This document shows, one piece after another, positions 30,817-40,750 of a DNA stretch of 64,000 nucleotides. Made by a program: the position numbers and the translations under genes. This stretch comes from Agapetus fuscipes (lineage: Eukaryota > Arthropoda > Insecta > Trichoptera > Glossosomatidae). How positions within the stretch are numbered: position 1 is the first letter of the stretch; each line of letters starts with the position of its first letter. The stretch spans positions 11,444,170-11,508,169 of the forward strand of contig OX637361.1 of assembly GCA_951799405.1 (NCBI GenBank), given 5' to 3'. A model generated the notes under the pieces. That model made no database searches. It was not told the DNA's origin and worked only from the letters and a program-made list of their open reading frames with translations.

Positions 30817-31454
30817 AGAATGGTTAGAATGAATGTAATTAGTCTGTTGTATATATTGGCAATATATTGTAACGAATATGCAGGATATTGGTAGTTAAGT
30901 TGTGTTTGGGTGTGTCTGCCTTAGTTGTGTAATAAATCTATGAAGTCTCTAGAAGTGACTAAAAACTTATAGGTACCTACGAGTAATAAGAATTTCCACG
31001 GTTAAAAGGAAATAGGACATAAGTGATGTTTTTGTCCAAAATGAGTTATGAATGCTATCCTACTTAAAATTTTCTGCTCTTTCTAATGCGCTCACTCCCA
31101 TGGCTCTACTATGACTTTTTTTGTAATTTATGCCCAAACAAGAAACTGCGTTTTCGAAGTAAGGTTTTTGTGTAACCGATGAAATTTGTGGTCTTTTTTG
31201 TCCTACAGGTGCTTGTGACATTAAAAAATCATAAAATCACATTAATAGAATGCAAATAAATGCCTTTATTTTATTTTATTTTAGAGCTGTTTTGATTTTA
31301 ACGATATGAGAAAAAATTAAAAAGTTATGTCCATTTTTTTGGAATCTCAAACTTTCATTTGCTCTCCTGAACAATTTAGTTTGTATCGCTTATGCCCTAT
31401 ATGCTTTTAACCGTCGATTTGTATTTGTTCGAGAGTAACCCAAATTTTCAGTAT

Positions 31455-31925
31455 GAAGGTGGTATACTAGTGCCCACTCTGATGTATGGAAGTGAAGCCT
31501 GGACGGTGAGTGAAAGTGAGATTAGTAAAGTCCATACGGTAGAAATGGATTACTTAAGAAGTATGATTGGAAAAAGACGGAGTGATAGAGTGAGGAATGA
31601 TTTTGTTAGAGAGGAATGCGGTGTAAGAGAAAGTGTGAAAGTAAAGATTAAAAGAAGTATACTTGGATGGTTTGGACATTTGGAGAGAATGAATGAGGAA
31701 AGAATCACGAAGAAAGTATATGCTGCAAGAATTGATGGATGTCGTGGAAGAGGAAGACCGAGAAAGGTATGGATGGACCAAATTTTAGAAATAGCGAGCG
31801 AATGGGATATCCAGAGTCATAATAAAAAGAGAGCTTGTATGAAAAAGGTTATGACTCTGGATGAAATGAAAGAAGTATGCAAGGACAGAAAGAAGTGGCG
31901 GCTAATCTGCAATGCTGATTTGTAA
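31455..31925 (+). pseudogene. RTE-like reverse transcriptase C-terminus
   Basis: Encodes PTLMYGSEAWTVSE, LGWFGHLERMNEERI, CRGRGRPRKVWMDQI and DRKKWRLICNADL before TAA. This is the post-RT region of RTE/BovB-type LINE proteins. The endonuclease and RT core are absent, so the copy is 5'-truncated. The last 157 codons are open. After about 115 bp of 3' UTR the standard tail module follows, showing that the module belongs to this LINE. Confidence 0.8.
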
Positions 31926-32040
31926 TGTTGGTTTATTGGCTTTCTAAATTTTTTGCATAAGACATTTTTTTACTTTTTTTGTATAGATTTATTTTTAAGG
32001 TTTTGTTGTTTTCTTATACTTTAATGTTATTTATTACTCG

Positions 32041-32296
32041 TATTCCTTGACTTATAGGTTGGTATGAGGTTGACCACCCATACTGTAAAAAATGGTTCAC
32101 TTTGCCAATGTCACCCCTGTTTCAGGGAATGTCGGCAAGAGTTGCAGGGCTTATGTTCATTTGAGGTTTGGATTTTATTTGTAAGTACACAATCAGCATT
32201 TGTAAGCGCGAACTACACGTGTTTGTTTGTGGGCATACATCTGAGAGCTTTGAATGAATATATCCTTGCAACTTAGATTATAGATGATAGATTATA
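32041..32296 (+). repeat. RTE tail module attached to its LINE
   Basis: TTCCTTGACTTATAGGTTGG, the CCCTGTTTCAGGG hairpin, CAGCATTTGTAAGCGCG subfamily sequence and tail TTAGATTATAGATGATAG. It lies directly downstream of the RT C-terminal ORF. Confidence 0.85.
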
Positions 32297-32439
32297 GAAG
32301 GACCGAAATTCCACATAGCTAAATAAATAATCAACCGTCGAACTATACCGTGCAAATGTAGCTCTGAACCGAAAATGGTGAAACAACTAACCACACTAAT
32401 TTTTTTTTATAAAATCACAAATAATAATATGGATAAACA

Positions 32440-32605
32440 TCAACACAAATACAAAATTCTAATCAACAAAACCCTAGTCCTAGGCTTCAACATTATAGAT
32501 TAACCGCCATTTCTTTCTGTCTTTACATACTTCTTTTATTTCATCCAGAGTCATAACCTTCTTCATACAAGCTCTCCTCTTATTATGACTCTGGACATTC
32601 TCGGT
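32440..32605 (-). pseudogene. RTE-like RT C-terminal fragment without tail
   Basis: The minus strand encodes the HNKRRACMKKVMTLDEIKE and DRKKWRLI parts. It is truncated at both ends (CTGGACATTC at right, no tail module at left). Confidence 0.7.
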
Positions 32606-32849
32606 TCAGCGAACTGCGGAAGGTATGGTATTAATTCCGTACGGAAGATTACTTTTTAAGGACTTGAAATTAAGTTTGGAAATGAGATTTCCGCAACATT
32701 ATACTCGTAAATACTTACCTTAAAGCTCCATACAAACGACCACTCAATATTCAACATTCTTACGTAACTTACGTTGTATTTCATACATTCAGACAGTTTG
32801 TTATGTTATTTTTAAAAAAACATAAAAATAACAATCTCTAAGTGTACAG

Positions 32850-33245
32850 TGTGTTTTGTGGGCCGAACGGAGCCGAACGGTCACGGAAGTGACCGAACTG
32901 CGCCGTGCGAACAATCGGGCCGTCGCTCATCAGTTCTTGGCAAGAGGTGAAGAGAGTCAGACGTCGGCGACCAAGCACCAAGCGGTGCAAGAGGGGGCAT
33001 CACCATGGAGCTCCCTCCTCCCCATCTACTTGGATTTCCTGCCAGCAAGACACCCGCCTTGTGGACCAGAGGCATAGGAGACATAGTGCATAGGAGCGCC
33101 CACCCAGGGGCTCCAACGTGTGGAGGCGTCCGCCTCGTGAGCTGCCGCTAGCCTGGGGCGCTGCCCCAGGCCTTCAGTTCAGAACTCCAGTCAACAGAGT
33201 AGGGAGTGTTTTAGTGATAAGGTAGAGGTCGAGCCATTCCCTTAT
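32850..33245. other. GC-rich island, no family recognised
   Basis: Sharply more GC-rich than its surroundings, with CCGAACGGAGCCGAACGG, CGTCCGCCTCGTGAGCTGCC and CTGGGGCGCTGCCCCAGG (a perfect hairpin). The plus frame at 32856-33077 is open for 73 codons without known motif. AGTGAATAAACCC at about 33272 could be a poly(A) signal. It could be an exon, an LTR or transposon leader, or transferred DNA. Confidence 0.45.
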
Positions 33246-33480
33246 TTCCCCTTTTTCCCCATATTACTAAAGTGAATAAACCCTTATTTGTTCATGTTAA
33301 ACTTATCTTTTAAATATACCACCCTTCCCAAAATACAAGTAAGCAACACAAGGAAATAACCGCACGCCCTGAGAGTGATGCTGATGAGAGCTAGCCGGAT
33401 GTAAGTATCCTGAAAATACCTTTCCATCAAAACATAACAAGTTGTCTGACTATAAAAGCTCAAATAAATAAGACTGTCAG

Positions 33481-34105
33481 TTCGAGTTTCTAGGGATTAC
33501 GGCAGATCAAGCTTGTTAATAACTGTCCACCAATGGAAGCAAGGAAAGCCTTAGTAAATGCATCTGTGGTGTCAAAAATAGACTACTGCAATTACTTATA
33601 TGCAGGGCAACCAATATGTCAATTGAATAGGCTACAATTGGTCGTCAATGCGTGCGCTCGCATGATTGCTAGTCAGTCAAAATTTACTCACATTACTCCT
33701 CTTCTCCACAAGCTTCACCGGCTCCGTATTCCGGAGCGCATCGAGTTTAAAGTGTGCACGATGGTCCACAAAGCTTTAAATGGAAAAACACCCAAATATC
33801 TCGCTGATTTAATCAAACCAGTCACCCTCGGCAAAAAAAGCCTAACACTGCGCTCGGCTGAAACTGGAGCCAAATCAAAGATTGAAGAACCGATAAGTAG
33901 AGTTAACACAATGTTTGGAGAGCGTGCATTCGCAGTTGCTGGTCTTCTGGCCTGGAACCACCTGCCACATCATGAGAGAGAGCTAGAGGACCATGGAAAG
34001 TTCCGGAATGCACTGAAAACAAGCAAATTTCTGGCATCATTTGCACAAGCGCCCTTGGAGTGACTACATCACGAAACGGCGCCATAAAGGAATCATCAAC
34101 TCATC
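33481..34105 (+). pseudogene. CR1/L2-like LINE reverse transcriptase C-terminal part
   Basis: A continuous frame of about 176 codons encodes VVSKIDYCNYLYAGQP, NACARMIASQ, ITPLLHKLHRLRIPERIEFK, MFGERAFAVAGLLAWNHLP and a stop. It is the region after the RT palm/thumb in CR1/L2 LINEs. The 3' end is GAAACGGCGCCATAAAG plus TCATCA repeats. It is the longest copy of the family also seen at 0.8, 19.0 and 63.9 kb. It is 5'-truncated. Confidence 0.8.
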
Positions 34106-34138
34106 ATCGTCATCATTATAATTTAAATTGCACATATA

Positions 34139-34385
34139 ATGTTCCGAGCGTATGGTAGTATTAGTGCATACGTGATCCTTATCACGCTGGTGGAACAACG
34201 CTGTGGTATTGGAATCATCCACTATGTTCGAGAAATCAAGAACAGTCGAGAAACGTCCGTATGAACGTATATAAATGTAAGCCAATTGTGTGCAAGCGAG
34301 AGTGTCGATTAAAACATTGAGCCGTGAAGTCGAAAGCAAGGGCTAGAAATCAGTACATTGTAAACTGTGAACGATGTGCGATGGA
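34139..34385 (+). repeat. LTR-like fragment
   Basis: TGTTCCGAGCGTATGG, ATCACGCTGGTGGAAC, CGTATATAAATGTAAG (TATA-like) and AACATTGAGCCGTGAAGTCG. Family of 18451-18831. Confidence 0.5.
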
Positions 34386-34447
34386 ATTTAAACCCGAGCT
34401 CTCGCCATGGAATGCAATCACTCTATTAGTTGAGCTATCGACCGGAC
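34383..34447 (-). repeat. SINE A head only
   Basis: tRNA-like head with AGCTCAACTAATAGAGTG and GGTTTAAAT in place of the B-box; no body. Confidence 0.6.
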
Positions 34448-34724
34448 TTTATTATTTCTGGAAGTGTACGAATATGAATGACAGTCAGGAGCGATGATCT
34501 GTGGAGGCTGTGAAGCAGGTATCGTTCTACGTTGCAAAGAGAAGATTTAAACAGTCTGTCATTATGCATTTAAAGATATTCCTTTGCCATGGCTCGCCTG
34601 TAATTTAGATGCAAATGTGGCTCTGCTTGTTCTGGTCTCATTTCAACGTTGTCATGGAAACCATCAAGCAGATGTGCTGATTTTTAACTCTGATCAGACA
34701 AGGGGCGTTGCATCCTCTTCTATA

Positions 34725-34804
34725 GTCTATAATCTGCGTTGCAAAGAAATACTACATTTGATATTCATATAAAATGCATTCCTACAAGCAGACACGTATT
34801 ATAA
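34725..34804 (-). repeat. RTE-tail module, left half of gypsy target site
   Basis: Minus copy: TCTATAATCTGCGTTGCAAAG to GACACGTATTATAA. The remaining half resumes at 50618-50692 after the gypsy element, so the gypsy inserted into this older module. Confidence 0.85.
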
Positions 34805-35188
34805 TGTTACGAAATTAGGGTTCAATTGTCTTCAAAATTAAAAATACACAGGTCTCCTTTAAAACTTATTTATTTTACACTGTTACAATATTTATTTTCA
34901 CACTACTTTCTCGATTATTCTACTTGGTTTCGGTTCACTGATCAGATGGCTTCGATGTCTTTGTTAGTCGCTATGATACTGGCCCGCTCTGCAGGCCATT
35001 CGCACCTTTATACTCTTCAGAGCAGTATGATCCAGAACTAAAGTCGCCAGACGGTTCCAGAGTAATTATTACTTCTCGATGTTTCACGTACTACCTAGAC
35101 ACAACCAAAATCCTACCTACCAATACTTTTGAGGATTCTTATAACTATAACTACCCATACTTATTTCAATATTTATATTTACATAACA
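34805..35188 (-). repeat. gypsy 3' LTR
   Basis: 384 bp, TGTTATG...CGTAACA on the minus strand. Differences from the 5' LTR are at the GATGTCTTTG/GATGTGTTTG and GTCGCCAG/GTCGCAAG positions. Confidence 0.95.
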
Positions 35189-35200
35189 CTACCCCCCACC
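35189..35200 (-). promoter_or_regulatory. gypsy polypurine tract
   Basis: Minus strand AGGTGGGGGGTAG directly upstream of the 3' LTR, the expected plus-strand primer. The stop codon of the macro/CCCH frame lies inside it. Confidence 0.8.
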
Positions 35201-35920
35201 TAGACTGTTTCGTCCCGGAACAGTCTTGACTCTGTGTAGGTAGGGGCATGCTGATCCACGTCGACACCCTGTGGTCAGGAAGAAGTGGCAGTCCACGGAT
35301 TTCTCCCCACTGGCTCTCGGCTGCGCTTGCTCGCAGCACACCATGACGCTGATGCCGACTCCCGAGAACACTGCTTCAATCATACTCCGGATTATCCGCC
35401 AGTCTCGATTAGCGCGGCCGCCACCCATCTTCGGTATTGCCAGACGCGCCTGCTGATCCTCCAACATGTAGTCACGCAGCTCAACAAGGCCGTCCCACAA
35501 TGCCTTGTAGTCCTCTTCCAGGTTGCTGGAATCCGGGACAACCAGGCAGTATGCTTGTTGACGCCCCTTCGGTAGTCTCAGAGCTCTTCCTTGCGGGCTG
35601 CTCGAGGGTTGCGGTTCTCCGAATTTGTATCGGAAGACCCGTGCAATTCCTCTAGACATATCTAGATCTTCCGGTACACTGCATGCCAGTGTGTGGTCCC
35701 TAGTGACCTCAAATAAGTCCTTGTGGACTTCTGTGGTCACTCCATGGCGAAACTTCTGCCCTGCCTTCGCGTTCTCCCAAAACGTCTCAAAGGCTGGTGA
35801 TCTTTCGGATGCGACGCACTGTCGTACTTTTTGGGCTGGTTGGTCATCATTATCGCCTAGGTATGGTGAGAGGCGATTGTAGTGCACGACCCTTGGTTTT
35901 CCGTTTGGTCTCTTTTTTTA
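35189..35920 (-). CDS. gypsy Pol C-terminal extension: macro domain and CCCH zinc finger
   Basis: The frame opens with GKPRVVHYNRLSPYLGD, the usual end of a gypsy integrase, so it is the continuation of Pol rather than a separate gene. A macro domain follows over about 130 residues: LFEVTRDHTLACSVPED and MSRGIARVFRYKFG correspond to the first ligand loop of OARD1-type macro domains. AIPKMGGGRANRDWRIIRSM and IEAVFSG correspond to the second loop and last helix. Near the end, CHFFLTTGCRRGSACPYLH fits a C-x7-C-x5-C-x3-H zinc finger. It connects to integrase through a 1-base shift at an A7 run (about 35915). Macro domains bind or hydrolyse ADP-ribose; the role here is unknown. The nominal start at 35887 is a GTG and probably not used. 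Confidence 0.8.
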
Positions 35921-37196
35921 TGCGGTAGACCACATCGTTGATGCGCTCCAAGATCTCGTACGGCCCGTCCCAGGAACGCTGAAGTTTCGGACAGTATCCT
36001 TGGCGCCTCTTGGGGTCAAAAAGCCACACCCAGTCACCAGCTTTGTACCCCATGCTGTCAGCTCTGGTGTCATAGCGCTCCTTCATTTGATCGCTGGCTT
36101 CCCCGATGTTCATGCGGACCTGATCATGGATGTCATCCAGCCTCCTGCGAAGGTCTGTCACATAGTCTTCTCCGGCTAGGTCTTCACCTGGTTTGCAGCC
36201 AAATTTGAAATCACAAGGAAGTCGCATTTCTCGCCCAAACAGTATGCTGCTGGGAGTCTTCTTCGTCGTTTCCTGAACAGCCGACCGGTAAGCCAATAAG
36301 AACAAAGGCAGATGTCGGTCCCAGTCCCGCTGATGGCTGGACACTACTTTGGCTAAGTACCTCCCCACGGTACGGTTCATCCTTTCCACCATTCCATCAG
36401 ACTGTGGATGTAGCGCAGTGGTCCTGGTCTTGTAGATCCCTAGCCGCTCACACATTTGCTGGAAGATAGCAGCTTCAAAGTTCCTTCCCTGATCAGAATG
36501 TAATTCCAGGGGTACGCCAAACCTGCTGATAAATTCGGTAACTAGAACTTCAGTCACGGTTACGGCCTCTTGGTTAGGGATTGAGTAAGCTTCCACCCAC
36601 TTGCTGAAGTAATCCATCACCACCATGATGTACTTGTTACCCTTCTCAGTTGTAGGAAATGGGCCAGCTATGTCGATGGCAATTCTTTCAAAGGGGCTGC
36701 CAACATTGTACTGACGCATTGGTGCTCGCCTTTTCCTTTGCGGTCCATTGGCCGTTGCACAGGTTACACATTTTCGACACCAATCTTTGACGTCTTCGCT
36801 GCAGTTGATCCAGTAAAATCGCTCTTTCACTTTCTCCAGCGTCTTCTTAACGCCTAGATGTCCTCCAGAAGTTCCTCCATGCAGCAGTCCAAGGATTTCC
36901 GGTACTCGGCTCCTCGGAACGAGGGTTTGCTTTCTTCTAAGTGTGCCGTCTTCCTTCTCGATCTTTCGTTTCAGAAACCCTCCTTCTATCACTATGGATC
37001 CCCATTGAGCCCAATAAGCCTTGACAGTTGGTGATAAGGGGGCGAGTTTTTCCCAGGTTGGCCTTTCTCCTTCTCGCGCCCATTCCATCACATACTTCAA
37101 GTCCGGATCATTCAGTTGGTCTTGCGCCAATTTTTCATCTTGCCAGTCCTCATCTTCGGTGGTCGTCCTTTGGACAATTGCTACCTTGTCCTCCAT
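35850..37196 (-). CDS. gypsy integrase
   Basis: Zinc-binding HHCC region HLGVKKTLEKVKERFYW...CRKCVTCATANGP, then the catalytic core with Asp in IAIDIAGPF, Asp in HSDQGRNFEAAIF and Glu in HPQSDGMVERMNRT, and the C-terminal DWVWLFDPKRRQGYCPKLQ. The frame is the same as the protease-RT ORF, separated by a single TGA at about 37212. At its 3' end the 0 frame runs only about 15 codons past the A7 run, whereas the +1 frame gives the normal integrase end. This is a near-intact domain, probably the C-terminal half of one Pol. Confidence 0.92.
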   Translation of the reverse strand: MEDKVAIVQRTTTEDEDWQDEKLAQDQLNDPDLKYVMEWAREGERPTWEKLAPLSPTVKAYWAQWGSIVIEGGFLKRKIEKEDGTLRRKQTLVPRSRVPEILGLLHGGTSGGHLGVKKTLEKVKERFYWINCSEDVKDWCRKCVTCATANGPQRKRRAPMRQYNVGSPFERIAIDIAGPFPTTEKGNKYIMVVMDYFSKWVEAYSIPNQEAVTVTEVLVTEFISRFGVPLELHSDQGRNFEAAIFQQMCERLGIYKTRTTALHPQSDGMVERMNRTVGRYLAKVVSSHQRDWDRHLPLFLLAYRSAVQETTKKTPSSILFGREMRLPCDFKFGCKPGEDLAGEDYVTDLRRRLDDIHDQVRMNIGEASDQMKERYDTRADSMGYKAGDWVWLFDPKRRQGYCPKLQRSWDGPYEILERINDVVYRIKKETKRKTKGRALQSPLTIPRR

Positions 37197-37211
37197 CTTG
37201 CTGCAATGTTT

Positions 37212-39461
37212 TCAGTCACTGGCGCATGGTCGTCTGGATAATGCATCCGCATTTCGATGAAGCGTGCCAGGTCTATGTTCGGAGTCATAATCATACTCCT
37301 GGAGCCTTTCAATCCATCTAGCCACTTGCCCTTCTGGGTTTTTGAATTTCAGAAGCCAAACCAGTGCAGCATGATCAGTCCGTAGTGTGAATTTTCTCCC
37401 GTACAAGTATTTGCGGAAGTGTTCCACTGATTTTATCACGGCAAGAAGCTCTCGTCTGGTCACGCAATAATTTCGTTCTGGCTTGGAAAGCACTTTACTG
37501 AAGTAACCCAGAACAGTCTCATGCCCATCCTGTATTTGGGAAAGGACGCCTCCTATCCCCACATTACTAGCGTCGGTATCCAGGATGAACTTTCCATCTT
37601 TTCGTGGGTAGCTCAAGATGGGGGCACTTGTTAATCTTCCCTTAAGCTCTTCAAATGCTTGTGCGCAGGAATCACTCCAATGGAAGCGAGTGTTTTCTTC
37701 CGTAAGCTTGGTGAGCGGTTTTGCAATGTCCGCAAATCTTGGCACAAACCTCCTGTAATAAGTGCACAGCCCCAGGAAACTCCTAGTTTCATGTTTGTCC
37801 TTCAGCACGGGCCAATCTCTTACTGCCTTGATTTTGGCAGGGTCAACTTCAACTCCACGTTGAGAAACTATGTGTCCCAGGTAATTTACTTGTTTCTTGA
37901 ACAGGTTACACTTTTTTGGGTTGAGCTTCAGTCCAGCGTCTTGTAGTCGCCCGAAAACTTGCTCCAGATTTCTCAACTGATGGTTGAAGTCCTTTCCCAG
38001 GATGATTATGTCATCCAAGTATACCAGGCAGGTTTCCCATGATAGTCCTCGCAGCACATTCTCCATCAGCCTTTCAAACGTGGCGGGGGCATTGCATAAG
38101 CCAAATGGCATCACGGTGAACTGCCAAAGTCCAGATCCAGTCGAGAATGCAGTTTTCTCCTTATCTTTGGCATCCAATTCAACTTGCCAGTAGCCACTTT
38201 TCAGGTCCAATGTGGAAAAAATGGTGCATCCTGCCAATGTGTCCAAGGTGTCGTCAATCCTTGGCAGAGGGTAACTATCCTTTTTCGTAACATCGTTGAG
38301 CAGTCTGTAGTCCACACAAAATCTCGTGGTACCATCCTTCTTTTTCACCAGTACCACCGGGGATGTCCAAGGGCTACTTGATGGTTCTATGATGCCATCC
38401 TTGCTCATGTCTTTGATGATCTTGTCAGCTTCTTCCCGCTTTGCAAAGGGTAGTCTTCTTGGAGCCTGTTTTATTGGTCTCGCTTCTCCGGTGTCTATGC
38501 TATGTCGCACTACCTTGGTTCTTCCCAGACGACCATTAGAGTCCTCGAAAATGTTCTGGTAGCGGCAGATCAAACTCCTCACTCTCCGTTTGTTTTCCTC
38601 GGTTAGACCTTGGGAAGCGTCGTGGACCAGGGCTTCCAATTGTGTTGACAATTTGTTTCCTTCGCATGACATGTTTGTCATCTGTTGCACAATGGAAGTT
38701 ATCCTCTCACATCTGCCCAAAACAAAACCTTCATTCATTTTAACTGGGTAGCTGTTCACATTCATGATCTTGACAGGAATGGTCTCCTTTGCGCGAATCA
38801 CTGTTCTTGCCACCATGACTCCTTTGTTAACATTGTCCATGTTCTCCGGTTCTATCATACAGATTTGGTCATTTGTACTACTGGAATCCAGGCGGGCACT
38901 CACTATCATCTCGGATCGCCCCTTCACTTCGGTATTCTTGGCTAGGATAACACGTGCAGCCAGTTCTTTCCGTCTTTGCAGGATGACTTCTTCATTTCCA
39001 ATTTTAATGGACCCTTTCTTTAAATTTAAACTGCACCCAAATCTGTCCAGTATGTCCATTCCCAATATAACGTCTTCTTCAATGTTGGCCACCAACGTCC
39101 GATGATCAAAAGTGGTGCTGCCAATTTGGAAGGTGGCAATCGTCTCCCCATACACCTGTGCTGACTCTCCCGTGGCGGTGTGCAGAGACCACTTTGTTGG
39201 TGCAATCTGCTTACCTCGTGCCACTATGTCGCGTCTCAGAATTGTCCTGGTTGCTCCCGTGTCCACCAGTAGTTCACGAGTTACTCCATCTATTATGCCA
39301 TTGATAAAAATGCTGCTGGCTTTTCCTCTCACGGTTGCGACAGTAGCAGCAGATTTCAGGGCCTCTCCAGCGTGGGTCAACGGTTGCCCCTTCCCATTAA
39401 CCCTTTCTAGTTTTCCGCAGCCTGTTTTCTGGGTTTCTGAGGCTTGGGACACTTGGTGCTA
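37212..39461 (-). CDS. gypsy Pol: protease, reverse transcriptase, RNase H
   Basis: Protease active site LLVDTGATRTIL (about residues 57-68). RT core has PWTSPVVLVKKKDGTTRFCV, MPFGLCNAPATFERLM and YLDDIIIL. RNase H has DTDASNVGIGGVLSQ and LRTDHAALVWLL. The frame opens after a TAG near 39460 and overlaps the end of gag by about 50 bp in the -1 frame, which suggests -1 frameshifting; no canonical slippery heptamer is obvious. It ends RRPCASD then TGA, where sense codons would normally lead into integrase. The ORF has no internal stop in 746 codons. Confidence 0.93.
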
Positions 39462-40051
39462 AGGTGGCCCAGCTGTCCGCAGTTCCAGCAGCGTGGGTCT
39501 CGTCTTCGAGGTCTCAGACGTTCCAGCACTTTTTCAATTAGCTCCTCGGTTGTAGGTAGCTTGACCTCCTCTGCCTCGACTGCACGAACCCTGGCGTGGC
39601 CCCTGATGGACTGTTTGACAGCCTCAAACTCGAGAGCTTGGCTGAGCGCCTCGTTCAAAGCCTTGGGATGGGCCAGTTTTACGGCTTGTTGCGTCTCCCA
39701 TTCCCGCAATCCATTTAGGAACTTGTCCACTGCCAAGCTCTCACAGATGTCGTCGGAGGCTGTCGGGTAAGCGTCTCGTACCAGGCGGGCGATGTCCATT
39801 TCAAACTCCTGGAGGCTCTCGTTGGGCTTCTGCACCCTTGTGTTCAGCTGCGACTTGTACAGCTGCTCCAGGCACTTGTGGCCATAGCGCATATCCAAGC
39901 GCTGCTTCAGCTGCCCAAAGTCACCACGGTTGTCCAGGGGTATGGCCTGCAGAACCCTGAGAGCGTCTCCTCGGAGCGACAGGCTGAGAACCGAAGCCTT
40001 CTTCTGCTGGCTCCAGGCTCCCATCATGGCAGCCGTCTCAAAGAGGGTCAA
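39407..40051 (-). CDS. gypsy Gag, C-terminal part with CCHC knuckle
   Basis: Capsid-like LFETAAMMGAWSQQKKASVL, LRGDALRVLQAIP and LQEFEMDIARLVRDAYP, then nucleocapsid CWNCGQLGHLSTKC (CX2CX4HX4C). It ends in TAG at 39407. The 5' end at about 40051 is the LINE insertion point; the missing upstream part is at 45385-46103. Confidence 0.9.
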   Translation of the reverse strand: MTLFETAAMMGAWSQQKKASVLSLSLRGDALRVLQAIPLDNRGDFGQLKQRLDMRYGHKCLEQLYKSQLNTRVQKPNESLQEFEMDIARLVRDAYPTASDDICESLAVDKFLNGLREWETQQAVKLAHPKALNEALSQALEFEAVKQSIRGHARVRAVEAEEVKLPTTEELIEKVLERLRPRRRDPRCWNCGQLGHLSTKCPKPQKPRKQAAEN

Positions 40052-40750
40052 TAATAATCAATAATATCAAGTGTAAACAGAGTCATCAAAGGCTACTCAA
40101 AAATATTACAAAAAACAGTGCAAAACTTGAATTTACTATTCCAAAAGTTACTTCCTCAGTTGAGAGGAGATATAGTTGAGTGTCAAACCTATAAACCCAT
40201 CAAAATTTTGTCTAAATAAACAAGTTTTTTGAAAAAAGCGTAATAAGTGACAACCTGGGTAGTATTATATTGCACCAAAAACTTACTGATGAAGTGATTG
40301 ATAGTGTCTTTAAGTACCAAAAAGCACTGTAAAGTTATTTAGTGAATGAATGAAGGTGAAATTCAATAAAGAAGTGATAACTTTAAATGCCATCCTCTTT
40401 TTCAAAAACGTGTCTGGGTGGGAATTAAAATTAAAAAAATAAATAATTATTATTTTGTTTTGAAATAGACATCTCTGATAATATCCTGAAATTTTGTAAT
40501 AAACTTTGAAGATAAATAAGTACTTCACTCAGAACACGGTAGGATAAAGTATCAATAGATGCCAGTATAACATTTAAATTTTAAAGTAAAAAGAAAAACG
40601 GTTTAAAATAAATGCATTAATTAGACACAATTATAAACGAATTTGAATTTATTAAAAAAAACGTCATAATTTTCATTTTGAACGTATCCTAATTTTATTT
40701 TCTTTTTAAACAATTTAATCTGTCAAACCATTGCGTCTTCAATCTTTATC

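Noticed and set aside
35850..35887. Macro/CCCH ORF as an independent gene starting at 35887
   Set aside because: The start is a GTG, and the residues just before and after it are the normal integrase C-terminus, so it reads as the Pol continuation.
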